Below are positions 10,451-21,375 of a stretch of DNA of 64,000 nt, in pieces (the stretch's first letter is position 1; each line of letters begins with the position of its first letter). The stretch spans positions 24,080,945 through 24,144,944 of the forward strand of contig OV884059.1 of assembly GCA_930367215.1 (NCBI GenBank), in the 5' to 3' direction. The notes below the pieces were generated by a model that searched no databases, was not told the DNA's origin, and saw only the letters and a program-made list of their open reading frames with translations. The translations under genes and the position numbers were made by a program. The DNA is from Pollenia angustigena. Its lineage: Eukaryota > Arthropoda > Insecta > Diptera > Polleniidae.

Positions 10451-11610
10451 GTGAAAATTGTTTCACGTTATTATTCTCCTTTGAATTAAATTTTATCATG
10501 GGAGTTGTTCATGATCGCAAATATGTGAAAAGGGGAAAAATTACGAGCAAAAAATTGTTCTCGATAGGGATGATTATAATGGCGCCTATTATGACAGTTT
10601 TTCCCTCGTAAGTTCCAGTCCAACTTTTGTTGCAGCAATTCTTGAGTTTATTGAGTACAGAGAAGTGTGAAGTTTGAGGAGGGTTACACAGGGTGTATGC
10701 CAAAACGTCATTTGCAATGCAACCGAACAAATTCGTGCATTCCTAAACGCAATCATTTAAACCTTAACAATGTCATACGTCCCTAAATATGTAATAACAG
10801 TTCCGATGTGGTAACAAAAGACAAACTGTGCATCAATAATTTTGTTGATGCTATGTTGACAATTATTTTTTACAAAGTAAGTCCGAGTTTAGACGAACGA
10901 GCATTTGGAAGAAACACACCTGGAAAACTCTTTTGTTTTTGCATTCGCGGTCACAGAGACGAACATGTTGCCGGCAACATTCTGTTACTAGTATTGCTTT
11001 TATGTCAAAAAGCAAAGTAAATGTCAATAAAGCAAATGTGAACAAATCGTGTAGCCGAGTACCGAACACAAAAACCAAACCAGGTGGAGAAGAGACCACC
11101 TGCGATATGAGCTCAAATTAAATGTTTCCCATCAAAATGTTTCCCGGTCTAAGTGGTGACAAAACAACAGCACGTTACTTTGTAACAAATCAATTCCAAA
11201 AACGCATCACTGCAATGTGTTTTGATGTTTTAAAACTCGTCCCCAGTTTTAAGTGCTCACTTCCTAACTTGATGTTGGTTAAAGATGCATTTCTATTTAT
11301 GCATATGTTTACAATAAAATATAAAAAGGAGTCGAGGAAAGACGGCATAAAAAAGTGCAGTACATATTTAAAAAAAATTCAAGTCTAGATGATGATTAAT
11401 TAACTTTGCTTTTCTTTATACGTTTTTTATGGAAAAGGAACAAATTTCAAGGGACATTTTATTACTAAAAAATCCTTTAAAACAACAATAGTTCTACTGT
11501 AGATTTTAAAGTACAATTTGCTCCAAGCTAGTCCTAAAAATTAATACGGAAAACCTTATGTTTTTGTATTATCTGCATCGCAACGCAATAAACACAAATT
11601 AACTGATATA
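10451..11610. other. Intergenic; no supported gene
   Basis: Composition is slightly less AT-rich around 10850-11110, with overlapping short open frames on both strands, but there are no splice sites, domains or codon bias I can defend. Confidence 0.4.
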
Positions 11611-11613
11611 CTT

Positions 11614-11619
11614 TTTATT
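11614..11619 (-). terminator. Probable poly(A) signal of the Nup88 gene
   Basis: TTTATT on the plus strand is AATAAA on the minus strand, about 200 bases after the Nup88 stop codon. Confidence 0.5.
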
Positions 11620-11816
11620 AAAAAGTACTTTTTGTTTGTATTATTAATTTCTTCTAAAGGTTCTTGAACAAAGTAAAACAAGCAATTCTTCACTCTATAC
11701 ATAACTCCATCTCCGTGGTGTAATATTGAATTCAACTCACAGGTAAAAACATTTGGCACTGTGTTATAAAAACAAAACACAAAAATTAGTCACTAACCAA
11801 AAGGTTTGTGACTCCA

Positions 11817-14800
11817 CTAAGTATATAAATTTATATTTAATACAAAATATTGCCGAATGAGTTTAGGTAATGCTTGGCCACGTTCTTCAATAGAAATTTG
11901 ACAACTTTTCATATAATTTAACGCAATTTTTAGTGAATTCAGGATTCATTCCTGATTGACAACTATTTTTAAAAGTAAAACCTATCGGATTTAATTTACT
12001 CATATTCGATTTCGAAAATATGGATGTATAAAAATGATTTAAAAATAAAAAATGTTAGACAAAACTTACATTTGCAATAAAATTTCTTTGATAGTACGCT
12101 CTTGGGTTTCTGGTAATTCAAAGGGTTTCTTTTTCGAATTCTCTTGGTATTTGGAAATCTTTAAATAAAAGAAAACTTTAATTAGCCAATCATTAAATAA
12201 TTAAATATTTGTATAAACACCTACATGATATATCTGCTTATTAATGGCTTCTTTAGATTTTTGCAAAGAATTCACCATAGTTTTGGTCAACTTATTAACA
12301 CGTTCCACCTCTTGGGCAAATTCTTTTTCAGCCAAAGTGTTGCTGGGTAAACAGGTGTTAGCCTGGCGCATTAAATCTTGGCAACTAAAAACAAAAGTAG
12401 AAATTAATTATTATCTAGATAATTCTCTTACATACAGCCATGCCACTGAGTATAAATCCGTTCGGAAACGGAATGCATTCCGTATTTTAGTGCTTCAAAA
12501 AATTAAGAAAAATATTTTCGGAATGATAGCATTTTTGTTTTCATGAAAGGAATGGGAGACTTCTGTATCTGAAAGGCCAAAAAACTATCAAAATACACTT
12601 TCTATCAATAAACAAATACATATGTTTTCTTCGATTCCGAACGGAATTGTACGCTGTGACATGGATGATAAAATAAAATTATTACCGTTTGGTCAAAACC
12701 TCCTGCTGATCGCTGATTTCCTCAAATCTTTCTGCTAACTTATGGGCCTTATCCCTTATAACCTCCCTTTCTCTTTCCAAATCCTCTATATCCTGTTTCT
12801 GTTGTTCTTTGCACAATTTTATGGTGTGTATGCGCCTAGCAAATTCAGTTCTTACCAATTCATGTCTCTTCAAGTACTGCGATCTTAAAACTTCCACAGC
12901 TTGGCCTAACAGCTCAAAGCATTCTTGAGGCGAAGGATTTATCGATTTATCCAAGGATAAAATAGGCTGTGTTACCGTACGTTTAAGAATATTTTTAATA
13001 TGATCTATAAATGAAGGACCCAAAACTTGATTCAGCTGAGTTTGTTGTAAATCTTCTGTTGGAGGTTGGGTTGTATCATTATCTTTGGGTTTTGTTAGAC
13101 AATCAACAAGTAACTTGGGATCTATAACTAATTTCAAGCTAATAACTTGCCCACTGCTTAGCAAAAGAACTGCACAAGAGGGCATTTGCATAAGAACAAA
13201 ACCCAAGACAGCATTTATATTGGCGCTGGTATCGATTTTAGTGCAAACAATATATTCGGCATGTGAGGGAGTCGACAGGGTGTTGATATCGGAATTGACT
13301 GTACAAGAAAATAATAAGGGTATTCATTTCAATTTTTTTTTGGTTGGAAAAGTGGAAAAAAGAAAAATTACACTCTTATTGACGTGAACGGGGGGTTTTT
13401 TTTTTACAAACTGTCAAAAAAAATCCGTCAGATAATTCGTGGAAGTAATTGATATTTTTCAAGATGCCGAACAAAAGTGTTAAAAGTGAATAAATTGATT
13501 ATTAAATTTAAAACGAAGTGATTGGTGTTATTTTCATCATAATATTCGACTACAAAAAGTTACTCAAAATGGCGATTGTCTGCCAAAAAGTCGAGTATTT
13601 TATTAACTTCAGCTTCTGTAAATTTTTTTTGACCCCATTTCTTTTTTTTAATTCTTTTTTAATAACTTATTTCATTGAACACTTATTTAATATGAATTTT
13701 TTCTTTTTGAAAGATTAAATGAAAACGAAATGTTGTAACTATAAAAAATAATTTTTAAAATCAGAGTTGTACAATTCAAGAGTTTATAAAAAGAGATGCA
13801 ATTTTTCGTACTTTGTGTAAAAAATTAGCAATTTTTTATGAATGGCAACATCATTTCGTTTGACGTTTAAAGCGGAAAATTACATCTTTTTATCCGGACT
13901 TTTTTACACTTGGTTATAGTCTGATAAAAATGTAACTTTTGGTGGAATTTTTTTTCTGGTGGTTGTTGTAACAAAAATTACATTTTTCCACTTTTCCATT
14001 TTTCCAACAAATAAAAAAACTGAAATGAATACCCTTAATGTTAAAAAAATCAGGAACTAAAGTGTCTTTTGAGTTCTGTTTTAAAACAGAAAGAAATGTG
14101 GCGTTGGTTGACGCCTGTTTTTAAATAGTAGCGGTTTTCACTCTTGGTAGTTAAGTACACTTTAAGACCTTGTTAATTTTATTAATGTAGTGAACGTAAT
14201 AACGTTTACAACGCTGCAAAAACAAAATGTATTTAACTTTTATTTATTACGATGTGATTAACAAACAACACAAAAAGCTGTAGTAAACACGTGTTGAAAA
14301 TTTACCAGAGTAAAACAGTTGACGAAACTCTTTCTCTAAAAATTAATTAATAACAATACATACGAACAAGATACCCACGCTTTGTAGTATTAAATCTTAA
14401 AAAATATAAGGCATGCAACAGAATAAAGTAGTTGTATTAATAGCTGAAGCTGACGAATGATTTTGCGCTTCAACTTCAACTGCAACGACGTATTCTGTTA
14501 AAACTATGTACTTTGAAACTTAACAGCTTACAGAGCTATTCGTAACGTTGTACTACAGCGACTATTCTGTTCCCCACTTAACAGAGTTGTAAACTTAACA
14601 CAAAGAGTGAAAGCCGCTTCTATATTATAAATAATTTTAATAGTTACCCTCGTTTTCCAAAAATCTTTGCAACTCTGCTATGAAATTTACTGTAATAACA
14701 TGCAAGCCAGTGTTGTGGTAGGCAAAGTAACGCAACTCATTTATAAAATCCCTGGAATTAAATACAGATATAAAAATACTGACGGTTTTTCTTAGACGAA

Positions 14801-17800
14801 CTTAAAATCCGTTCGTTTTATTTATACATATCGTCGTTCGTAAATTATTGTGTTCTATAATATGTATATGTAAAATATACCCATGTAGAACACAATAATT
14901 TACGAACGACGATATATTAAAACCCAATTTTGAAAATTGGTTTTTGTTTAAAATGTAAATTTAAAAGTTAAACGAACGAACTTTAAGTTTTTCTTCTAAA
15001 AACAGGCAGATACTATTTAATAAATTATGAAAATTTTGTAAGAAAAATGTTTATTTTTACGATTCCAGCAATTGTATAAAGCTGGCCACACACGAGTGAT
15101 TTGCTCGAGCTCGACGTGTTGTTACTTGTTACGGCTCATGACTTATTGACATGATTGTTACATTTTCTTCTTTTAACTTTCATTGGAGTTCAAACAATTC
15201 ATGTCATGTTGACGACAAGCTTTTTGTTTTGTATACGGGTATGTTCTGTAAATTGAAATGAAGTGGATTTAGAACCGAAAACGAGCCAATAAAACATAAG
15301 CCGTGTGAATACAGACAAATGGAGCTGTGAGCACACAAAGCACAAGTAATAAAAAATTTCTTGTGATTTGTTCGATGTGCTAGTAGGCTTGTGCGCGAAC
15401 ATTTTACAATTTTTACATTTAAGTGTATAACGAAACGTCAAAATGTTTCTATTGCGGAGATTTAATTTCCATATTTTTAATAAAATTACATGTAAACGCC
15501 TATTTCTTCTTAAAAGCCAGCAATTCGTCTATTTGCTTCTTTTTTTTCTTCTTAAAAGCCAGTCATGTTTTGTTGTGAACACAAATAAATTATCAAAAGA
15601 GCAATTGCTTCATCGTCCGCTTTAAAATTCATGTTTTCTTTTTGATATTATTGATTAATGTGATTTGTTCGTCGTGTGTGTAGAAATGGTGCGCGAACAA
15701 ATCACACGCACAAATCACTTGTGTGTGGGCAGCTTAACGAAAAGTTGTTTTTCTGATAGAATTCTTTTTACCTTTTTAAATGTATTGGACAATAATATGG
15801 CTGATGTAATTCCTCTTTGGGCAAACCCAATTCCAGTTCGACAGTTTCCAAAACATGTACAATCCATTCGGAGGGATGAATACTTAAACTTTCGTCGACT
15901 TCATTAAAAGACTAACAACAAACAAAAAGCAAAATTTAGACTTGAAATTTGGAATAATTAAACAAAATACAAGCAAACACGGTTATAACGATCTTAAAAA
16001 GAGAGAAAGAGATTTTAGTTTACTATAAGGGAATTTCATTTTTTTAACATACAAAAGAACTAAAAAAAATTATTGTTTGCTTTAAAAGTTCTTTCTTTTT
16101 AAGTAACATAAGTGTTCGTTTTATATGTGCTGGCCTGTATTAAAAAATATAACTTACATCTTCAACATTTTCTGCTTCTAGGAATAGGGCATGATGTAAA
16201 TTGCCATTAGTTTCTGCTATTACCAAAGTTGGAGGCAATGAAGGTATTATTAATATAGAACAAGAGTCTAGACCATAATTATCCACTGTAGAGGGGGTGA
16301 TGGTAATGGGGCCCTGTAGACGGGGTCTGCGAAAACAAAATATATCAAATAAAAAATACTATTTTGAAAAAAATTCATACAAATTTTAAATTCAAACATA
16401 GAAATCAGGGCTGTGGAGTCGAATACGGAGTTGTAGAGTCGGAGTTGAGGTTTTTGTACTGCAGTTGGCTTCGAAGTACCCACAAAAACTCGCCATTAAA
16501 GGCGCCCGTACACGAAATGTATTTGTCATCTGACATGTCAAATTTTCAAGTCACATGTAATTGTTCATGTCTGTCAAAATTGCTGTTTTACATAAGGTTT
16601 ATAATATTCGGTCACAAACGTACATGTAATTTGCTTCTGACATTGTCTCTGTTTTTTATCGCATTGTTATTGCAGAAACCAAAGTAGTTCTCGGTTTCAA
16701 AATAGCTTGCTGCCGCCACGAAAATATTTATTTGCGCCGTAAAATAATTTAGCCATCTTAACATTTTTTTCTTTTATTTTAAAGATACCAATTTAGAATT
16801 TTATAATGAAACGGTTTTTATGTATATATTTACATAAATTATATTCAATGGTGAGATGAGCATACATATATTGGTATTGTAAAATATTAACTTCAGCCGG
16901 CTAATGATTCCGTCAATAGTTGACGCCGCTGCCAGTTTCTTCCCGGCATAGATTCTCTGATGTCAGATGGTTTGTCAGAAGAAAATAGAGCACGCTCTAA
17001 TTGAAATTTTGTCAGATGACTTTGCATCTGACTTTTACAGAAGCAAAGTTAAAAAGGTAACACACGACATGTATGTGTTTTGCAGTGGGAAATTTGACAT
17101 GTCAGATGACAAAAACATGTCGTCTATACGCTCCTTAACCATTTAAAAGGTACGGCTTAAAAAAAAGAGTTTTAAGCTGGGCTGCCAGATGTGCCGATTG
17201 CTCGCCAAACATGGCGATTTATAAACATATTTAGCGATGAGATTTTGTGGTTGGCGACATGGCGATTTTTTTTTTTTGGTTGTTGATTATTTTGGCGATT
17301 TCTAAAACGTATTTTATACCTTCTTTTATTTTTATTTATATGAAAAAGTTATGAGTACGGGTAAAGTTTTTATTTTTTTAATTTTAACAAACTTTAAAAT
17401 CGCAATGCGAATGTGATTGTTTTGGATGATAAATTGATAATATTGCCAGATATTTAATTGTTACTATAGAAATTTGGAATAAAATTTAAGTTTTCTCAGA
17501 AAATTTTTCTTAAATTTTCAGACATTTTTTTTTAACCAGAAGTTAGTATTTGTTAAAATATATAAACATTATGCAATATTTCAAACTAGCCAATTTTTAA
17601 TTTATTTTGGAAAATTTATTCTAAAAACTAAAACGTTTACGATTGCATATTAAATTGAATTTTAAATATTTTAACAAAATTAATGTAAACTGGGTTGTTT
17701 GCAAAAATAGTTGAATTAATACCGAAAGTAAATCCGTTTTAACCCTGAAAGGTTACTCTTCATTTTGGTACATTTAGTTTACTCTTCGTCGAATCAACGA

Positions 17801-20694
17801 AATTTTAAAAAAAAAATTCTAGCGGAACCATTTTTAAAGTAAAAAAAAAAACAAAAACTTATTTAGTTTTTTTTTTAATTTCCTTCACTTGTCTGCCGGA
17901 AAGAAACCAGAGTCTCTGGCGGGAATCGAACCCGCAACCCTAGCGGTGATAGACTAGCTCACTACCAGCTAGCCTATCGGGGCATTTTATTAAAAAATAA
18001 ACTAAAATAAAACATAAAAAATAAAAGTTCTTCATCTATCTCAAAATTTGATACGAATTTTAGCACTTTTTTGTGCTTTCAAATTAATTGTTTTTTAAAG
18101 CTTTCGTCATCAGCTAACGTTGTTGAAAAAAGAATGTAATTTGAATACACATAAAAAAGTTATATAATAAAATGTAAATGAGCTTCGTCGATTCGACGAA
18201 CGGTAACCATCCAGGGTTAAGAAAAATTTCCACTGATTGGGGTGGTTAAATTTTAAGGGCCGATGTTGAATGTGAACCACACCTAAACGTTAAGTTTTTT
18301 TTCTGCATTTCATTTGACATTTCTCAATTTCAGACTAACTCAATTGGAACCATGGAGCAACGCGTAAAAGTTATTCATGCTTATTATGAAAATGGGCGTT
18401 TAAATAAAAAAGCATATCATGCACTTTGTGATTGTGCATGTTCGTACAGCTCGTACTGCAGAAAATATTGCTGCTGTTCGCGATAGTTTGGCTGAAGAGC
18501 CGATCACTTCAACTCGTCATCGTGCCCAACAATTGCACCTCTCACGCTCGTCGTTGATGAACATTATGCATAAAGACTTGCATTTACATGCTTACAAGGT
18601 GCAATTGACTCAAGAGCTAAAGCCTCTTGACCATTTCAAACGTCGTCAATGGTCAGAATGGTGGCAAGAACTGGCAACAGTGGATGATAAATTTTCGAAG
18701 GAAATAATGGGTGCGTTCGTAAATGCATCACTGCGCTGCATCAGAAAAGCAAACTTTTTTTAATGGCGATAAAAGAATAATTTTAATTTTTTTTATTGTG
18801 TGACGATTAATTTTGTGGAGTATTTCACAGTTTTTTGGTCCACATTTACTTCAATGATAAATATATTACCATTTGAAATCACTGATCCAGCGCAGTGATG
18901 CATTTACGAACGCACCCAATCTTCAGTGTTGAAGCACATTTTCACCTCAGTGGATTCGTCAATAAGCAGAATTGCATTTGGGCGAATGATAATCCAACAG
19001 TGATTGTCGAAAAGCCAATGCACCCAAAAAGAGTGACTGTTTGGTGCGGTTTATGGGCTGGCGGCATCATCGGGCCGATGAGGTCGTTCAGGCAGTTACT
19101 GTGAATGTTGTTCGCTATCGTGAGATGATAACGAACTTTTCATGGCCCGAATTGGAAGATATGGATGTGGACGATATGTGGTTTCAACAGGACGGTGCCA
19201 CTTGCCACACAGCTAACGAAACAATGGCTCTTTTGCGTGACAAGTTCAATGGCCGTGTTATCTCACGTGGTGGCGATGTCAATTGGCCGCCAAGATCATG
19301 TGATTTGACACCGTTGGACTTCTTTCTTTGGGGTTATTTGAAAGAAAAGGTGTACGTCGATAAGCAAGCAACAATTCAAGAGCTAAATGATGAGATTATT
19401 TGGCACATTAACGGCATAGAACCTCAATTATGCCTCAGAGTCATCGAAAATTTGGACCATCGGATGGAGGTTTGCCGACGAGGTCGCCAATATTTTGTTC
19501 CATATATAATTGAACCATATCGATGTTATCATAATAAAAAGAAATGACAATTATTTCATAATAATTTGTGTTTTATTCAAAATCAACATCGGTCTTTAAA
19601 ATTTAACCACCGTTTACACATGAAATGGCATCAAGAGTATTTTTCAATGTGGTGTGCAGTGCGAAAATAGTCGCAGTTTTGTATATATTTTAACTAAATT
19701 TTTTTTACGAAATAAAATCAAATTTTTTTTTTAAATTTCTATTTTGCGTTTTTTGGCGAATTTTTTTTACCAAAAATCTAAAGAAATAAAATATTGGCGA
19801 TTTTCGGTACACTATTGGGCGAGTCGGAATTTGAGACGAACTCAAAAAATTTCAGCGGTTGAAATCGAAGTTAGAAAATTTTTTTTACCAATTCACAGCC
19901 CTGATAGAAATACGATTTGGAGAAAAATGTTTTTACTTTCAAATCGACTTGTCTAGTATAAATTTTCTGGCAACAAACCTTTCCGTATCTAAACCCGACA
20001 TCAAAACATAAATATTGCCATTTTCACGCAAAACAACTAATGGCCATTCAATTTTCTCTGCCTTTAAAGAAGCCATCTAAAAAATAGAAAATATTTCTGT
20101 GTTATTATCCAAAAAAAAAGTATCTATGTGTGTAAGTACATTCTATACTTATTTTAATACTCACCTTACTAGTTTTACTTGCTGCTGTTACACTTTTATT
20201 TGTCACCTGACTTAGACGTGTGCTATTCATTAAAACGTTTTGCTCTCGTATGGTGGCATTGCTGCTTAATGTGTTATTCATGTTTGTTTGCATTTCGGCC
20301 ACATTAACAGCAGGTGCAATGTCAAAATCCACAGCCGCTTCGCCCAAAGCATAAACTGTGGAGGAGTTAGGATTACCATCGGTTTTCAAAGGTATTGGGC
20401 CAACTTGCCAAACATGGCGCAAAGAGGCATTATCATAAACTCTGTAAAAACAAGGAAGCATAAAAAGAAGTAAAGAAACAAAAAACCGTGTTAAAGGTAT
20501 TAAAAAAATTTTAGTTTATAAATTAGTTACAGTTAATCTCTGGGCTTGCTTGGTTTTGCTTTGCTTACCTTATTGTATTGTCACTTAACAGTACCAGCAA
20601 ATGCGAATCTGTGGGTGAGGCGGGATGCCAGCGCAATTGTCTTAATTCCAAATGAGGATTATTTGTAAAGAAATGGCCATCCAAATTTGAGGCT
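11817..20694 (-). CDS. mbo: Nucleoporin Nup88 (members only), N-terminal exon(s) missing
   Basis: Ten exons join in frame, in transcript order: 20569-20694, 20165-20441, 19979-20076, 16158-16326, 15772-15911, 14648-14751, 12686-13298, 12225-12384, 12070-12158, 11817-11904 (stop TAG at 11817). All have GT-AG junctions and encode about 620 residues. Diagnostic blocks are [15 protein letters not shown] early, a propeller-type stretch with [16 protein letters not shown] and [20 protein letters not shown] motifs, then [15 protein letters not shown] and [11 protein letters not shown]. The C-terminal half is a helical coiled coil (about residue 410 onward; for example [13 protein letters not shown]). 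This matches Nup88, a nuclear pore subunit on the cytoplasmic face that partners Nup214 and affects export in flies. The first exon starts mid-codon, so roughly 80-130 N-terminal residues lie further right and were not found. The last exon fits by phase and length but is the least conserved. Several introns carry transposons. Confidence 0.93.
12439..12663. mobile_element. MITE in a Nup88 intron
   Basis: The ends CATGCCACTGAGTATAAAT and, reversed, CATGTCACAGCGTACAATT continue into CCGTTCGGAA on both sides, about 29 bp of inverted repeat. It nearly fills the 301-bp intron at 12385-12685 and stops 22 bases short of the donor-side exon. Confidence 0.7.
13318..14034. mobile_element. 717-bp MITE inserted next to a Nup88 3' splice site
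   Basis: The left end is GGGTATTCATTTCAATTTTT and the reversed right end GGGTATTCATTTCAGTTTTT; both continue into a GTTGGAAAA(A/G)TGGAAAA stretch, about 50 bp of inverted repeat. The flanks are TAA and TTA. Only 19 intron bases separate it from the exon beginning at 13298. Confidence 0.8.
14125..14624. mobile_element. MITE in a Nup88 intron
   Basis: The inverted ends share GCGG(T/C)TTTCACTCTT and TTAAG. Sub-terminal AACGTAATAACGTT and its partner TTCGTAACGTTGTA also mirror each other. About 500 bp, no transposase. It ends only 24 bases from the exon at 14648. Confidence 0.6.
14828..14915. repeat. Perfect 30-bp inverted repeat with 28-base spacer
   Basis: The arms at 14828-14857 and 14886-14915 are exact reverse complements, starting ATATCGTCGTTCGTAAATTA. 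Weaker complementarity (CGAACTTAAA and TTTAAGTT, near 14800 and 14980) extends outward, so this is probably the core of a small MITE of about 200 bp. Confidence 0.75.
15080..15734. mobile_element. MITE family D, copy 1, in a Nup88 intron
   Basis: The ends AGCTGGCCACACACGAGTG and, reversed, AGCTGCCCACACACAAGTG make about 25 bp of TIR. The flanks are TAA on both sides (15077-15079, 15735-15737), a 3-bp PIF/Harbinger-like TSD. The interior shares long blocks with the copy at 27762-28235. Confidence 0.8.
16500..17135. mobile_element. MITE nested in the hAT-like element
   Basis: The ends share inverted TTTGTCATCTGACATGTCAA preceded by AAGG(C/A)GC and ACGA(A/C)ATGT. The flanks TAA (16497-16499) and TAA (17136-17138) give a 3-bp TSD. 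About 636 bp. Confidence 0.75.
17743..18216. mobile_element. 474-bp piggyBac-like non-autonomous element carrying a tRNA-like segment
   Basis: TTAA flanks both ends (17739-17742, 18217-18220), and the ends begin CCCTGAAAGGTTAC and, reversed, CCCTGGATGGTTAC. A TTAA target plus a CCCT start is characteristic of piggyBac-type elements. Both sides carry a sub-terminal TTCGTCGAATC(A/G)ACGAA palindrome. There is no transposase. Confidence 0.8.
17912..17983 (-). ncRNA. tRNA-like relic with intact B box
   Basis: On the minus strand, a perfect 5-bp T-arm (GCGGG, loop TTCGATT, CCCGC) contains a B box GGTTCGATTCC, preceded by an A-box-like TAGGCTAGCTGGTAG about 35 bases upstream. The acceptor ends do not pair (5' GCCCCGA against 3' CCAGAGA) and the anticodon arm is poor, so it is not a functional tRNA. 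It may be a tRNA-derived SINE head or a retained pol III promoter. A run of T follows downstream on the same strand. Confidence 0.5.
18352..19547 (+). pseudogene. Mariner-like (Tc1/mariner superfamily) transposase pseudogene
   Basis: Starts ATG at 18352 ([16 protein letters not shown]), then loses most of the N-terminal helix-turn-helix region and changes frame. [14 protein letters not shown] to [15 protein letters not shown] follows in a second frame, a MITE interrupts at 18709, and the catalytic part continues in further frames. The DGATCH (second Asp) and [16 protein letters not shown] (third Asp) motifs are intact, with 36 residues between the two Asps. The first catalytic motif, usually FSDEAHFH, reads FSVEAHFH. 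With deletions, frameshifts and a missing catalytic residue it cannot be active. Confidence 0.88.
18709..18917. mobile_element. 209-bp MITE inside the mariner-like transposase
   Basis: Perfect 30-bp TIRs begin GGGTGCGTTCGTAAATGCAT. It splits the codons for EII-FS of the transposase; comparing both sides shows a 3-bp AAT duplication (18706-18708, 18918-18920). Confidence 0.85.
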
Positions 20695-21375
20695 CTAAAA
20701 AAAAAAAAGAAATAGAAGAGACGAAAAAAATATACAAATTATTTCTTAAAATAAAAATAAAATTTAGAAAAATATGTTTAGGATTTTGGTAGTTTTTTTT
20801 TTCAAGAGTCTTCGTTATTATAAAAAAGTAAAGAGAACTAGCAGCCGTATTCATAACAAAAAGTTAGCCACAGTTTGTAGACTACGTACAACGAGCTGCT
20901 AACTAGAATGCCGATTAAGCTTAGCAGCTTGTTGGCACAGAGTTAATTCATAACGAACTTTTCTCCATCTGCCAACTTTTAATAAATCAACTCTGAATTT
21001 GTATGATGCCATATTGTATTATTCGAAAATGCAACACGTTTTGCATTAATCATCGCTGAATTTGTAATTTGTTTCCTTTTTTTGTTTTTGCCTTCACATA
21101 TAAAAATTTTAAAAAGTTTTTAAAATTAAAATAAATTAAGTAAAAGACAGTTAATTAAAAAAAACCAACAACATTGTTTTACATTAAACGGCTGTTTTTC
21201 ACAAGTTGGCAAACGATTGGCAGCTCGTTAGCAAGAGTTTAGCAAATCGTTAGGCAGAGTTTGGTTGGTGTATTATGAATAAACTTTTTGTTAACTTTAT
21301 GCCAAATTTTCATTATGAAGATGTTTTAGAGCTTCATAAAATCTTTAAGGTGTAAAAATTAATTAAAACAAAAAA
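20695..21375. other. Upstream of the first visible Nup88 exon: intron sequence with a probable MITE
   Basis: No further Nup88 exon found. Between about 20848 and 21300, mirrored stretches (TATTCATAACAAAAAGTTA and AACTTTTTGTTAAC; GTTGGCA and TGCCAAC) suggest an inverted-repeat element of about 450 bp. Confidence 0.35.

Larger units (their letters stand above)
18241..19611 (+). mobile_element. Dead mariner-like element with about 29-bp TIRs
   Basis: The ends are GGTGGTTAAATTTTAA and, reversed, GGTGGTTAAATTTTAAAG, both followed by CCGATGTTGA. A clear TA target duplication is not visible. It encloses a degenerate transposase and a later MITE. Confidence 0.8.
16406..19903. mobile_element. 3.5 kb hAT-like element filling the largest Nup88 intron, host of nested insertions
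   Basis: The ends are CAGGGCTGTG and CACAGCCCTG. Both flanks are ATAGAAAT (16398-16405, 19904-19911), a perfect 8-bp TSD as expected for hAT elements. The original element is small; most of its length is later insertions: a MITE (16500-17135), a piggyBac-like element (17743-18216) and a mariner-like element (18241-19611). No hAT transposase was recognised. Confidence 0.8.

Noticed and set aside
10417..11388. A cluster of open frames of 60-90 codons on both strands as a small gene
   Set aside because: They overlap one another on opposite strands, lack splice signals and known motifs, and 10417-10450 is the end of a tandem repeat.
17912..17983. A functional tRNA gene
   Set aside because: The T-arm is perfect, but the acceptor ends do not pair and the anticodon stem is poor; kept only as a tRNA-like relic.
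20105..20461. A separate 118-residue minus-strand gene
   Set aside because: It is the second visible Nup88 exon read on into the intron.
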